From an uncultured Ruminococcus sp. (GTDB lineage: Bacteria > Bacillota > Clostridia > Oscillospirales > Acutalibacteraceae): a stretch of DNA of 64,000 bases. The stretch lies in NCBI GenBank assembly GCA_904393835.1, contig CAJFNC010000012.1, forward strand, positions 1-64,000. The letters are read 5' to 3'. Shown here in pieces: positions 28,869 to 37,663 of this stretch (positions are counted from its first letter, which is position 1; each line of letters starts with the position of its first letter). The position numbers and the translations under genes are program-made. The notes under the pieces were generated by a model, which was not told the DNA's origin, made no database searches, and saw nothing but the letters and a program-made list of their open reading frames with translations.

Positions 28869-28889
28869 GGCGGGTTACAAAAACCCGCC
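28869..28889. terminator. hairpin between prs and pth
   Basis: A GC-rich 8-bp perfect stem (28869-28876 with 28882-28889) has a five-base loop. The flanking T stretch on the minus strand is poor, so it may be a leaky terminator or processing site. Confidence 0.5.
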
Positions 28890-28964
28890 TGTTTTGCTCA
28901 TATTTATTTTAGCGTGAAAACCTGATTTTTTCAATAGGATTTTCTTTAAATTTATCGACAATTA

Positions 28965-29924
28965 TCAGCTGAATGCAGCAGTAAACGGCTTGTCATTGTA
29001 AATTCTTGCAATAGCCTCGGCAAATGTTGGAGCTACGGGAAGAATTGTAAACTTGTCGATCATCTTTTCCTCGGGTACGGGGATAGTATCGAGCAGAACA
29101 ACTTCCTTGAGAGCGCTGTTCTTGATTCTCTCAATTGCAGGACCCGAAAGAACTGCGTGAGTTGCACAAGCGTAAACCTCTGTTGCGCCGCCCTTTTCAA
29201 CAATAGCGTTTGCAGCGTTGCAAAGTGTGCCTGCCGTATCAATCATATCGTCAACGAGGATAACCTTTTTGCCTCTTGCGTCACCGATGATGTTCATAAC
29301 TTCACATACGTTGGGCTTTGGTCTGCGTTTGTCAATAATTGCAAGACCTGTACCGATTTTTGAAGCAAAGTTTCTTGAACGGGTAACTGAGCCGAGGTCA
29401 GGAGATACAACTATGTAATCGTCGGTGTTGCCGCCGATTTTTTCTCTCATATGATTTGCAAGAAGTGTAGCACCGTGGAGGTGATCAACAGGGATATTGA
29501 AAAAGCCCTGGATCTGATTAGCGTGCAAGTCCATTGTAAGCACACGGTCAGCGCCTGCACAGGTGATGATGTCGGCGCAAAGCTTTGCCGAAATCGGATC
29601 TCTTGCCTTTGCTTTTCTGTCCTGTCTCGCATAACCGAAATACGGCATTACAGCTGTAATTCTGGCAGCAGACGCACGCTTCATGGCGTCGATCATAATG
29701 AGCATTTCCATAAGATTGTCGTTTACCGGTGTGCAGGTTGACTGTACAATAAAGCAATCGCTTCCGCGCACAGACTCGTGAAGTGAAACTGCAATTTCGC
29801 CGTCTGAAAAATGAGTACAGTCGCTTTTGCCGAGCGGAAGTCCGAGACAGCCTGCAATTCCCTGAGCTACGTCAACGTTTGAACTGCCGGTGAAAATTTT
29901 GATGTCCTTACCGTGAAAATTCAT
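28965..29924 (-). CDS. prs: ribose-phosphate pyrophosphokinase
   Basis: This enzyme makes PRPP from ribose 5-phosphate and ATP for nucleotide, His and Trp synthesis. The 319-residue class I form shows the metal/ATP motif DLHANQIQGFF (about 131), the flexible loop VSPDLGSVTRSR (about 170) and the PRPP-binding VDDMIDTAGT (about 220). AGGAG precedes the ATG. It follows the short glmU-type gene by 32 bp and is likely cotranscribed with it. Confidence 0.97.
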   Translation of the reverse strand: MNFHGKDIKIFTGSSNVDVAQGIAGCLGLPLGKSDCTHFSDGEIAVSLHESVRGSDCFIVQSTCTPVNDNLMEMLIMIDAMKRASAARITAVMPYFGYARQDRKAKARDPISAKLCADIITCAGADRVLTMDLHANQIQGFFNIPVDHLHGATLLANHMREKIGGNTDDYIVVSPDLGSVTRSRNFASKIGTGLAIIDKRRPKPNVCEVMNIIGDARGKKVILVDDMIDTAGTLCNAANAIVEKGGATEVYACATHAVLSGPAIERIKNSALKEVVLLDTIPVPEEKMIDKFTILPVAPTFAEAIARIYNDKPFTAAFS

Positions 29925-29956
29925 TGTTATAACTCCTTTGATAAGATTTATGAATG

Positions 29957-30706
29957 TTAACAGGTATAACCATTTGCTTGTGCAATTTTATTGAGCTGTT
30001 CAAGCTGAGCAGGGTCATTGGCGCCGAGAACGGTGTCGCTGCACTCTGCTTTGTAAGCTCCTACTTTTCTGCCGTCCGCCAAAAGCAGCTTGATTGCGTC
30101 GGGAAGATAATATTCTTTGGCATTGTTGTTTGACTTGATTCTGTCGAGAACCGACAAAAGAAGTTTGCAGTCAAACCAAAAACCGCCCGAATTCACTTCG
30201 GTGATCCTAAGCGTCTGCCCGTCGGCGTCTTTTTGTTCGACAATAGCTTTTAAATTGCCGTTTTCATCGCGCACGATTCTGCCGTACCCCGTAGGGTCAT
30301 CGACATTTGCGGAAATTACCGTTGCGGCACACTTGCTCTGAATATGCCGGGCAAGTGAATTTTTTATTGTCTGAGCCGACATAAACGGTGCGTCGCCGTT
30401 TAGAATAATGACGTTTCCATCGTGACTGCTCAAAAAATCTTTTGCCATCATAACAGCGTGTCCTGTTCCCAAGCGTTCTGCCTGATAAACGCTCTTTATA
30501 TCATAAGGCAGGGAGTTTAAAAACTCTTCGACACATTCTTTTTTATAGCCTTTTACCACGCATATGTCATCAACACCTGCGTTTTTTAGCGCGGAAATAA
30601 CCCACAAAAGCATGGGCTTTCCAAGCACGGGAGAAAGCGTTTTCGGCTTGTCGGATTTCATTCTCTTGCCTTCGCCGCCGGCAAGAATTACAGCACAATT
30701 ACTCAT
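29957..30706 (-). CDS. nucleotidyltransferase, GlmU uridylyltransferase domain only
   Basis: A 249-residue sugar-1-phosphate nucleotidyltransferase matching the N-terminal half of GlmU: AVILAGGEGKRMKSDKPK (residues 6-23), AERLGTGHAV (about 77), LNGDAPF (about 100), GYGRIVRD (about 140) and a metal-site VLGANDPAQL near the end. GlmU normally has about 450 residues with a C-terminal left-handed beta-helix acetyltransferase; that half is absent. Its place upstream of prs is the normal glmU position. It probably makes UDP-GlcNAc, with acetylation done by another protein, but a different sugar substrate is possible. Confidence 0.82.
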   Translation of the reverse strand: MSNCAVILAGGEGKRMKSDKPKTLSPVLGKPMLLWVISALKNAGVDDICVVKGYKKECVEEFLNSLPYDIKSVYQAERLGTGHAVMMAKDFLSSHDGNVIILNGDAPFMSAQTIKNSLARHIQSKCAATVISANVDDPTGYGRIVRDENGNLKAIVEQKDADGQTLRITEVNSGGFWFDCKLLLSVLDRIKSNNNAKEYYLPDAIKLLLADGRKVGAYKAECSDTVLGANDPAQLEQLNKIAQANGYTC

Positions 30707-31128
30707 ATCTACCTCTTGTACCCGTTTATTATATTTTAATGTAATACAACTCTGTTTGAAACAATGTACTCAAACAGTCGCAAATTGTTAAATACAATAA
30801 TATGTAATATATATATTTTGCTTTTATCTTAATTAAAATCAAAATTTAATTAAGTTTAGTGCAAAGTTAAAACGCACTAACAGATAATAATATTATCGCA
30901 CAAATATTACAAATTTCAAGGGAATTTTACAAAAAAACAATATTCGTACACATTTTAAACGTTTTATACAATATTCATAAAATTTTATCCCGTTTTTTAT
31001 GAGAAAAAAATTTAAATTTGTGTAGCTATTTCAACCAAAATTTGTTATAATAACTCATAGGCTTATATACTTGGCAGAATTATTGGGTTTCTGTCACAGC
31101 CATACTAAATTTACAGGAGGTTATTCCA
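30707..31128. other. divergent intergenic region between the short glmU-type gene and ppdK
   Basis: About 420 bp, AT-rich, holding leftward and rightward promoters. For the leftward gene only a TATAAT (near 30735) is convincing. A weak dyad (AGTGC with GCACT near 30860-30880) is present. I saw no gene or RNA element here. Confidence 0.5.
31043..31051 (+). promoter_or_regulatory. extended -10 promoter of ppdK
   Basis: TGTTATAAT is an extended -10 (TGnTATAAT) about 78 bp upstream of the start codon. No good -35 is seen at 17 bp, consistent with an extended -10 promoter. The leader of about 70 nt has an AGGAGG site. Confidence 0.6.
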
Positions 31129-33777
31129 ATGAGCCATAAGTATGTTTACCTTTTCTCTGAGGGCAATGAAAATATGAGAGAGCTCCTCGGCGGTAAAGGT
31201 GCTAACCTTGCTCAGATGACAAATTTGGGCATGCCGGTTCCCCAGGGCTTCACAATTACAACTGAAGCTTGCACACGTTACTATGAGGACGGCAAGAAAA
31301 TTGCTCCGGAAATCGAAGCTGAGATCTATGAGTATCTCGCAAAAGTAGAAGAAATCAACGGTAAGAAGTTCGGCGATCCCACAAACCCGCTTCTCGTATC
31401 TGTTCGTTCAGGTGCAAGAGCTTCTATGCCCGGTATGATGGACACAATCCTCAACCTCGGTCTTAACGACGAAGTTGCCGCTGGTATGATCGCAGGCAAC
31501 CCCGATCCTAAGTTCGAGCGTTTCGTATATGACTCATACCGTCGTTTCATCCAGATGTTCTCAGACGTTGTTATGGAAATTTCAAAGAAGAGATTTGAAG
31601 TTATCATCGACGAAGTTAAGGCTGAAAAGGGCATCAAGGACGATATCGACCTCGATACAGACGATATGAAGAAGCTCGTAAAGCTCTTTAAAGAATATTA
31701 CAAAGAACAGAAGGGCGAAGACTTCCCGACTGATCCTAAGGAGCAGATGATGGCTGCTGTTAAAGCAGTATTCCGTTCATGGGACAACCCCCGTGCAAAT
31801 GTTTATCGTCAGATGAACGATATTCCTTATTCATGGGGTACAGCTGTAAACGTTCAGCCCATGGTATTCGGTAACCTTAATGAAAATTCAGGTACAGGCG
31901 TTGCATTTACACGTGACCCTGCAACAGGCGAAAAGGGTCTCTTCGGTGAGTACCTCATCAACGCTCAGGGCGAAGACGTTGTTGCCGGTGTTCGTACACC
32001 CAGCCACATCTCACATCTTGAGCAGGATATGCCTGACGTTTACAAGCAGTTCGTTGAAATTGCTACAAACCTTGAAAATCACTACAGAGATATGCAGGAT
32101 ATGGAGTTCACTATTGAAAACGGTAAGCTCTATATGCTCCAGACACGTAACGGTAAAAGAACAGCAGCTGCTGCTCTTAAGATTGCCGTTGACCTCGTTG
32201 ACGAGGGTATGATTACAGAACAGGAAGCTGTTCTCAGAGTTGAGCCTAACCAGCTTGATTCACTCCTCCACCCGCAGTTTGACGCTAAGGCACTCAAGGC
32301 TGCTACACCTATCGGCAAAGGTCTTGCTGCTTCTCCGGGCGCTGCTTGCGGTAGAGTTGTTTACACAGCCGAAGATGCTAAGGAATGGGCTGCTAAGGGC
32401 GAAAAAGTTGTTCTTGTTCGTCTTGAAACATCTCCCGAAGACATCGAAGGTATGGTTGCCGCTGAAGGTATCCTTACAGCAAGAGGCGGTATGACATCGC
32501 ACGCTGCCGTTGTTGCCCGCGGTATGGGTACATGCTGCGTATCAGGTTGCGGCGACATCGTATTTGACGAGGCTAACAAAACATTTACTCTCGGCGGTGT
32601 TACACTCCACGAAGGCGACTACATTTCACTTAACGGTTCAACAGGTGACATCTACGGCGAAGCTATTGCTACAACCGAAGCTGCTATCGTAGGTGACTTT
32701 GACAGATTTATGAGCTGGGCTGACAAAGAAAGAAAGCTCATGGTAAGAACAAACGCTGATAACCCCAGAGATACTGCTCAGGCTGTTAAGTTCGGCGCTG
32801 AAGGTATCGGCCTCTGCCGTACAGAGCATATGTTCTTTGAAGGCGACAGAATTAAGGCTATCCGTGAAATGATCGTAAGTAAGACTAAGGAAGCAAGAGA
32901 GGCTGCTCTTGCTAAGATTCTTCCTTATCAGCAGAGCGACTTTGAAGAGATGTACAGAGTTCTCGAAGGCAGACCTATGACAGTTCGTTTCCTTGATCCG
33001 CCGCTCCACGAGTTCGTTCCTACTAAGGAAGAGGAAATTAAAGCGCTTGCTGACGATATGGGTATCACATATGACGAGCTCAAGGCTGTTTGCGACAGTC
33101 TCCACGAGTTCAACCCGATGATGGGTCACCGCGGCTGCCGTCTCGCAGTAACATATCCTGAAATTGCAGAAATGCAGACAAAGGCTGTTATCGGCGCTGC
33201 TATTGCAGTAAACAAAGAGCATCCCGAATATAACATTGTACCCGAAATCATGGTTCCGCTTGTAGGCGAAGTTAAAGAACTTAAGTTTGTTAAAGACTTC
33301 ATTGTAAAGACCGCTGACAAGCTCATTGCCGAGGCAGGCATTGATATGAAATATCATATCGGTACAATGATTGAAATTCCCCGTGCTGCTCTTACAGCAG
33401 ATGAAATCGCTAAGGAAGCTGAATTCTTCAGCTTTGGTACAAACGACCTCACACAGATGACATTCGGCTTCAGCCGTGATGATGCAGGTAAGTTCCTCGA
33501 TGCTTACTATGAAAACAAGATTTACGAATCAGATCCGTTCGCAAAACTTGATCAGGTCGGCGTTGGTAAACTTGTTAAGATGGCTGCTGAGCTCGGTCGT
33601 CAAACACGTCCTGACATCAAACTCGGTATCTGCGGCGAACACGGCGGTAACCCACCGACAATTGAGTTCTGCCACAAGATTGGTCTTAATTATGTTTCAT
33701 GTTCACCTTTCCGTGTGCCGATTGCTCGTCTTGCTGCTGCTCAGGCTGCAGTTAAGGAAAAAATGGGTACTCTCTAA
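31129..33777 (+). CDS. ppdK: pyruvate, phosphate dikinase
   Basis: This enzyme interconverts pyruvate + ATP + Pi and PEP + AMP + PPi. In anaerobic ruminococci it usually works as a PPi-saving glycolytic step. The 882 residues show the N-terminal nucleotide domain (LLGGKGANLAQM; SVRSGARASMPGMMDT), the phosphohistidine swivel domain with His in GGMTSHAAVVARG (about 454) and the C-terminal PEP barrel (CRTEHMF; GICGEHGG with the catalytic Cys, about 832). Codon choice is strongly biased, fitting high expression. It has its own promoter and terminator. Confidence 0.98.
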   Translation: MSHKYVYLFSEGNENMRELLGGKGANLAQMTNLGMPVPQGFTITTEACTRYYEDGKKIAPEIEAEIYEYLAKVEEINGKKFGDPTNPLLVSVRSGARASMPGMMDTILNLGLNDEVAAGMIAGNPDPKFERFVYDSYRRFIQMFSDVVMEISKKRFEVIIDEVKAEKGIKDDIDLDTDDMKKLVKLFKEYYKEQKGEDFPTDPKEQMMAAVKAVFRSWDNPRANVYRQMNDIPYSWGTAVNVQPMVFGNLNENSGTGVAFTRDPATGEKGLFGEYLINAQGEDVVAGVRTPSHISHLEQDMPDVYKQFVEIATNLENHYRDMQDMEFTIENGKLYMLQTRNGKRTAAAALKIAVDLVDEGMITEQEAVLRVEPNQLDSLLHPQFDAKALKAATPIGKGLAASPGAACGRVVYTAEDAKEWAAKGEKVVLVRLETSPEDIEGMVAAEGILTARGGMTSHAAVVARGMGTCCVSGCGDIVFDEANKTFTLGGVTLHEGDYISLNGSTGDIYGEAIATTEAAIVGDFDRFMSWADKERKLMVRTNADNPRDTAQAVKFGAEGIGLCRTEHMFFEGDRIKAIREMIVSKTKEAREAALAKILPYQQSDFEEMYRVLEGRPMTVRFLDPPLHEFVPTKEEEIKALADDMGITYDELKAVCDSLHEFNPMMGHRGCRLAVTYPEIAEMQTKAVIGAAIAVNKEHPEYNIVPEIMVPLVGEVKELKFVKDFIVKTADKLIAEAGIDMKYHIGTMIEIPRAALTADEIAKEAEFFSFGTNDLTQMTFGFSRDDAGKFLDAYYENKIYESDPFAKLDQVGVGKLVKMAAELGRQTRPDIKLGICGEHGGNPPTIEFCHKIGLNYVSCSPFRVPIARLAAAQAAVKEKMGTL

Positions 33778-33806
33778 TAGATAATCCCGTTTATTAAACA
33801 AACTTG

Positions 33807-33835
33807 AGGGCTGTCCTTTCGGGCAGCCCTTTTTG
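33807..33835 (+). terminator. terminator of ppdK
   Basis: A 10-bp stem with one G-T pair (33807-33816 with 33821-33830), TTTC loop and T-tract, 30 bp past the ppdK stop. Confidence 0.9.
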
Positions 33836-33854
33836 TGTGCATTTTTCATCAATA

Positions 33855-33960
33855 TTCAAAGCAAGCAGCGCAATGCGCTGCAAATTCAGTGGTGGATTGT
33901 ATCCCGCCGCTGAATTTTAATACCGGACGTCGCCTGTAGAGGCTGGGATCATTGTCCTGT
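33855..33960. repeat. dispersed hairpin repeat, copy B
   Basis: The second copy of the element. The first hairpin stem CAGCGC/GCGCTG (33866-33871 with 33875-33880) and second stem AAATTCAG/CTGAATTT (33882-33889 with 33910-33917) are intact. The third hairpin is degraded (CGCCT with AGGCT remains). From CAAAGCAA to CCGGA it matches copy C at about 62 of 71 positions. It lies between the ppdK terminator and the end of the phage cassette. Confidence 0.85.
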
Positions 33961-33985
33961 TTTTATATGCACTTTAAATAACGTC

Positions 33986-34026
33986 AAAATCACCCGTAGG
34001 CATAGAGCCTGACGGGTGATTTTTTA
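33986..34026 (-). terminator. terminator at the end of the phage structural cassette
   Basis: A long near-perfect dyad (AAAATCACCCGT with ACGGGTGATTTT type arms) overlaps the 3' end of the last baseplate gene. On the minus strand it runs into TTTT; on the plus strand it ends in TTTTTT, so it probably works both ways. Confidence 0.8.
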
Positions 34027-34497
34027 TGAATATTGGATTTCAACAGACAAATGCAGAGGAAAATCCTGAGCAACCTTTTGCTTTACAAGATTTTTTTGTG
34101 CATCTGTCAGAGTATCATGAATTACTATTGTCAATTTAAACGCTGTGGGATTTTCAATAAACTCAAAATTCTCAAGTCCGTATCCATTCAGCGTTTTTGT
34201 AAAATCATTAAGAGTACAGCCCGTACCGATATTGCTTTCGGTGATAATCAGCATTTCACGTCGTTTTTCAAGCGTGTATTCATCACGCGTTTTTCCGACA
34301 AATCTTTCTCTGTTTTCAATGCCGTATGTCTGAGCTGTATGAATAAAAAGTTCCCGGAGCATTTCCTTTAGTTCATTGAACAAAAGAGACAACCCCCGGC
34401 TGTATGCTATAAGTTCCCTGCTTAATGCCGTTCCTTCCTGAACGGTGTAAAAACCCGTTGCGTTTAGTTTTGTTTTCATTGAAGTATAGCTGTCCAT
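34024..34497 (-). CDS. baseplate-distal phage protein, XkdU/YmfQ (DUF2313)-like
   Basis: A 157-residue protein with an alpha-helical N-terminus and a C-terminal alpha/beta domain (IIVIHDT-like TIVIHDTLTDAQ). It occupies the place just after the gp47/BppJ-type gene, as XkdU does in PBSX and YmfQ in other prophages. These proteins help close or trim the baseplate of contractile tails. Its ATG overlaps the previous stop as TAATG. It is the last gene of the cassette; no tail fibre, holin or endolysin follows. Confidence 0.7.
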   Translation of the reverse strand: MDSYTSMKTKLNATGFYTVQEGTALSRELIAYSRGLSLLFNELKEMLRELFIHTAQTYGIENRERFVGKTRDEYTLEKRREMLIITESNIGTGCTLNDFTKTLNGYGLENFEFIENPTAFKLTIVIHDTLTDAQKNLVKQKVAQDFPLHLSVEIQYS

Positions 34498-35555
34498 TAA
34501 ACCACCGTAATATTAGTTATTCCTGCTTTCATACATTCTGATCCTGAAATGTATTTATTATCCATTGTAACATCGTACACATAGTTTTGAATGCAGTTTG
34601 TATCCAGTAAATATTTTCCGAGTGAAGACAAATAAAATGTTTCACCGATATCAAGAGATTTAATATAATTATTAAATGCTTGTGCACAGAGCGACTTTAC
34701 CTCTAATGTGCTGTATCCGGGCTTTGCGGTAACCTCAACATCAAGGTTTTGAATTACAAAATCTGCATTTCTGACAGTAACTTTAACATTAAGTTCACGC
34801 AGATTTTCAAGGAGCGATTGAACTTCGCTTACCGCGCTTGCCTGAGCCTTTCCGTTTGAGCCGCAAACATATACATTTACCGTTCCTGCTCCGCCGGTAC
34901 CCATAACGGCGTTTGCTTTTGCAATGCCCTCAACCGTCAATGCCTGCTGCTCATAAAAAGCTTTGTTTGTTCCGTTTGGTGTGCTTGTATAAGAACGCAA
35001 AATACGCTCTCTGAGTTCATCGTCGGTTTCCTCGTCGGCGCCGTCCTCAAAATCGTAGTGATTAACAATTTTTTCAATTTCCGAAGGAACACTCACCGCC
35101 ACAGTAATTGTATCCGGCAAAACGTTTCCGTTTTTTCCCTCGTTCAGCGCCTCTGCATACAGTGCAACCAGCGTATTCCCCTGAGTAATTTCACCCTCTT
35201 CGGTTGTACAAAAACGAATCGGATTTGCGTCGTTTGTAGAGACAATCGCCCCTTTGGGTATGTATATGTTGTGATCGGTTGCCTCTGAAATTGAAAATTC
35301 AATTTCTCCCTTGGCCTTTTTTCCCGCCTTGCGCTGTAAACCGCGCTGTTCTGCAATATAGTCCAGATATTTTCCGCCGGCTGTTTCTGCAAACATCTGA
35401 TTTTTAAGCCACTCAAAATTTGACAATGCGTTGTAAATTTCTCCTGCCAAAAGCTTCAGTTTAATTCCTATATCGCTCTCATCATCGGGAGTCACCCCGC
35501 TTAAAGTTATATATCTTTGCTTCATTGTGTCATACACTTCGTCATATGTCTTAAT
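34497..35555 (-). CDS. phage baseplate J / gp47 family protein (XkdT-like)
   Basis: This protein of about 352 residues fits the baseplate wedge family (Mu gp47, P2 J, XkdT). It has an N-terminal region YITLSGVTPDDESDIGIKLKLLAGEI, then GIAKANAVMGTGGAGTVNVYV and a C-terminal repeat domain with VKVTVRNADFVIQNLDVEV. The best start by ribosome-site spacing is ATT at 35555: AGGAGG lies 9 bp upstream, and the ATT overlaps the TAA of the preceding gene by one base. TTG 35591 and GTG 35588 also keep the frame open but lack a good site. It is full length, without frameshifts. Confidence 0.85.
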   Translation of the reverse strand: MKTYDEVYDTMKQRYITLSGVTPDDESDIGIKLKLLAGEIYNALSNFEWLKNQMFAETAGGKYLDYIAEQRGLQRKAGKKAKGEIEFSISEATDHNIYIPKGAIVSTNDANPIRFCTTEEGEITQGNTLVALYAEALNEGKNGNVLPDTITVAVSVPSEIEKIVNHYDFEDGADEETDDELRERILRSYTSTPNGTNKAFYEQQALTVEGIAKANAVMGTGGAGTVNVYVCGSNGKAQASAVSEVQSLLENLRELNVKVTVRNADFVIQNLDVEVTAKPGYSTLEVKSLCAQAFNNYIKSLDIGETFYLSSLGKYLLDTNCIQNYVYDVTMDNKYISGSECMKAGITNITVV

Positions 35556-35883
35556 GCCAAAGCACCTCCTCTTCCATACTCTTATCACCAATTGAAATTT
35601 TTACCTTGATCCTATCGCCGATTTCCAACACACTTACATATGTATCTTCAAATCTTGCGACAGCCTCGTTTAAAACCATTTCCGCCTTTTCTTTGATGTT
35701 TTTATCGTTTTTGTCCATTAAATAAATGTCGCTTCCCAGACTTCTGTCATAAATATAACTGCCTCTTTTTACGTTCAAACAAATTAATACTTTTTGAAAT
35801 TGTGCCTCATCATCGGAAATAACGGCATAATTTCCCGTACTGTCAACTACAGGCCAGCCGTATTTTAGTTTCACATCAATCAT
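35551..35883 (-). CDS. phage baseplate wedge gp25/DUF2634-like protein (XkdS-like)
   Basis: A 110-residue protein with gp25-type features: the early WPVVDSTGNYAVISDDE block, LICLNVKRGSYIYDRSLGSDIY and a C-terminal beta hairpin. gp25/XkdS proteins form the wedge core of contractile baseplates and seed sheath assembly in phage, type VI secretion and R-type tailocins. Their presence here without any sheath gene is odd. It lies 4 bp after the spike-like gene. Confidence 0.83.
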   Translation of the reverse strand: MIDVKLKYGWPVVDSTGNYAVISDDEAQFQKVLICLNVKRGSYIYDRSLGSDIYLMDKNDKNIKEKAEMVLNEAVARFEDTYVSVLEIGDRIKVKISIGDKSMEEEVLWH

Positions 35884-35886
35884 ATG

Positions 35887-36216
35887 CTAAAACTCCTTAC
35901 CGTTAATAATAACTCTGCCGTCGTTTTTCAGCACAATAGAAGCGCCGCCCTTTGAATAAAGCATAATTTCACCTTCGCTTAGCCCCTCTGATTTTGCAAT
36001 AACGCCCAAACCGACTTCGCTGTCATCAGTCGGCAAAACAATCGCCTCTTCACCTATCGGAGGAACACTTACAACTCCGTACGGATAGCAAAATTTCAGC
36101 TTTTTATGCTCGCCCGAAGACGTAACATCTATGCTGCCCTTGCTTTGATTTACATTGCCCTTAACGGCATTTGGCGCAGTTATTGAATTTTTTGTAATAT
36201 AGTTCATAAGCCACAT
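35887..36216 (-). CDS. small baseplate/spike-region phage protein (XkdR/gpV-like position)
   Basis: A 109-residue beta-rich protein (GVVSVPPIGEEAIVLPTDDSEVGLGVI) ending in ASIVLKNDGRVIINGKEF, the short beta-helix style seen at the tips of phage spike (gpV/gp45-like) proteins. It follows the hub gene as the spike or XkdR gene does in PBSX-like tails. ATG 36216 is used: AAAGGAG lies 8 bp upstream and the start overlaps the hub stop as TGATG. Confidence 0.68.
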   Translation of the reverse strand: MWLMNYITKNSITAPNAVKGNVNQSKGSIDVTSSGEHKKLKFCYPYGVVSVPPIGEEAIVLPTDDSEVGLGVIAKSEGLSEGEIMLYSKGGASIVLKNDGRVIINGKEF

Positions 36217-37154
36217 CAAACCGACTCCTTTCCAAGTCCCACGACGGTATATTCGCCGTCGTTTGATAATGAATAGCGTATCTTTTTTATTTTAAGATTA
36301 TCTTTTATTCCCAGAATTTCATCTTCGATTTTTGCATCAGCTCCCAGAATATCAAGATAACACCCGCAGCACTCCAGCGTTATGCCGTAGCTGTCAATAT
36401 TGCTCTGCTCAATGATTTTGTCCGCCGTTTCAATTGTACTTTTTTCGGACAAGGCGTTTACATACCGCACACGTTTAATGTTTTTGCAGGCGTCAGACTT
36501 ATTTTGAATAACTCCGTCGTAGTTAGAAAAACTTTTCAGCTTTAAATAAACGTCGCTGATAAGCTTATAGCGTTGTATTTTTTCTTTGATGGAATTATAT
36601 TCAATGTCACCGCCTTTTGCAAACAATATCTTTTTGTTATTTTTCAAGCCCTCGAAGTACGCCGTACCGTCGCCGCTTATAACCGCCTGAACGCCGAATT
36701 TGTTTTTGCAAAAATTTTCAAATACCTGCCACTGCGTCATCCCCTTGTCAATCTTAAAAAATCCATAAGCGGGTATGTTATCACATTCATACCATTTTAT
36801 TCCGTAAGGCTCAAGATATTTTTCATAGATAAGCCGAGCGCACGGGTTGTAGTAGGTAATCGGTTCCGCTTCATTGTCCACCAGCTGACCCGCCAAGTTT
36901 CTTGCCGTAATCTGCGTAATAACTCCGCTTGAGTTTTCGGCATTGATAATTTCGTCAATCTGACCGTAAAAAATCAATTTATCATCGGAAAAAATCTTTA
37001 AATAGTCTGCGTTTTCGCCGACTTTTTGGTCATAGCCAAAAGAAATTGTAAAGTCGTCGGCAGGAACGCCTGTTTCACTGTTATAAACTGCCGAAAATAT
37101 ATTTTTTATTTCAAATTCCGCCTTATCATTTTGCACAATATGTACTCTCAGCAT
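36216..37154 (-). CDS. baseplate hub / late control D-like protein (XkdQ-like)
   Basis: A 312-residue protein with the hub fold pattern of gpD/gp27/XkdQ: an N-terminal beta domain (LRVHIVQNDKAEFEIKNIF), FYGQIDEI and the ARNLAGQLVDNEAEPITYYN block. It also has WQVFENFCKNKFGVQAVI, which resembles LysM-adjacent hub segments. It would form the trimeric centre of a contractile baseplate. The start overlaps the stop of the LysM-like gene by 7 bp. Confidence 0.75.
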   Translation of the reverse strand: MLRVHIVQNDKAEFEIKNIFSAVYNSETGVPADDFTISFGYDQKVGENADYLKIFSDDKLIFYGQIDEIINAENSSGVITQITARNLAGQLVDNEAEPITYYNPCARLIYEKYLEPYGIKWYECDNIPAYGFFKIDKGMTQWQVFENFCKNKFGVQAVISGDGTAYFEGLKNNKKILFAKGGDIEYNSIKEKIQRYKLISDVYLKLKSFSNYDGVIQNKSDACKNIKRVRYVNALSEKSTIETADKIIEQSNIDSYGITLECCGCYLDILGADAKIEDEILGIKDNLKIKKIRYSLSNDGEYTVVGLGKESV

Positions 37155-37663
37155 AGCTTCACCCGAGCCTCTCTGAGATTTTCATCGGGTTGTTTTACCC
37201 AAATGTTCAGCTCAAGCAAAGTGTTAATCGGAATATCAAACTTAAAAGAAACATCCCAAAGGCACTCATCTGTTTCCGCTTTATAAACAACGCTTGTCCG
37301 AGTCGTTTTTTCCTCACTCAGTTCACGAAACGCAAAGCTGTATGTAAGTATATCCGGACGAGGTTCGCCGAAAATTTTTAAACTTTCAAAGTATGCGTAA
37401 ACAGGCGTAAGACGCGGTATTGAAAGCACTCCCTTTTTGTTTTCCCTGAACAGCTCAAACAACTTTTCAAACTGTTCCATACAATCGTCTCCGTAAAGTT
37501 CTCCTGTTCCCTTTATTCTGATGTTATTTCTGCCCGTATTCTGCACAAAAGATGAATTATACGGAGCTTTAAACTCATTGAGCTTTTTATCGCACTCAAA
37601 CGAAAGTTCTCTCGGATTATGGCGCCACTGCACCCCGGCAAATCTCATAGGCACAAGCTTCAT
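37148..37663 (-). CDS. LysM-tailed tail assembly protein (XkdP-like)
   Basis: A 171-residue protein. The N-terminal part (about 1-115) with a beta-rich MRFAGVQWRHNPRELSF start resembles hub-associated or DNA-circularisation type phage proteins. The C-terminal part (ECLWDVSFKFDIPINTLLELN, about 132-155) looks like a degenerate LysM, as in XkdP. In PBSX this gene follows the tape measure gene; here it follows only a 124-residue and a 48-residue protein. The start overlaps the 48-residue gene as ATGA. Confidence 0.65.
   Translation of the reverse strand: MKLVPMRFAGVQWRHNPRELSFECDKKLNEFKAPYNSSFVQNTGRNNIRIKGTGELYGDDCMEQFEKLFELFRENKKGVLSIPRLTPVYAYFESLKIFGEPRPDILTYSFAFRELSEEKTTRTSVVYKAETDECLWDVSFKFDIPINTLLELNIWVKQPDENLREARVKLC

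Noticed and set aside
32638..33357. A 239-codon open frame on the minus strand across ppdK
   Set aside because: It is a shadow of the strongly biased codon use of ppdK; it has no ribosome site or recognisable protein features.
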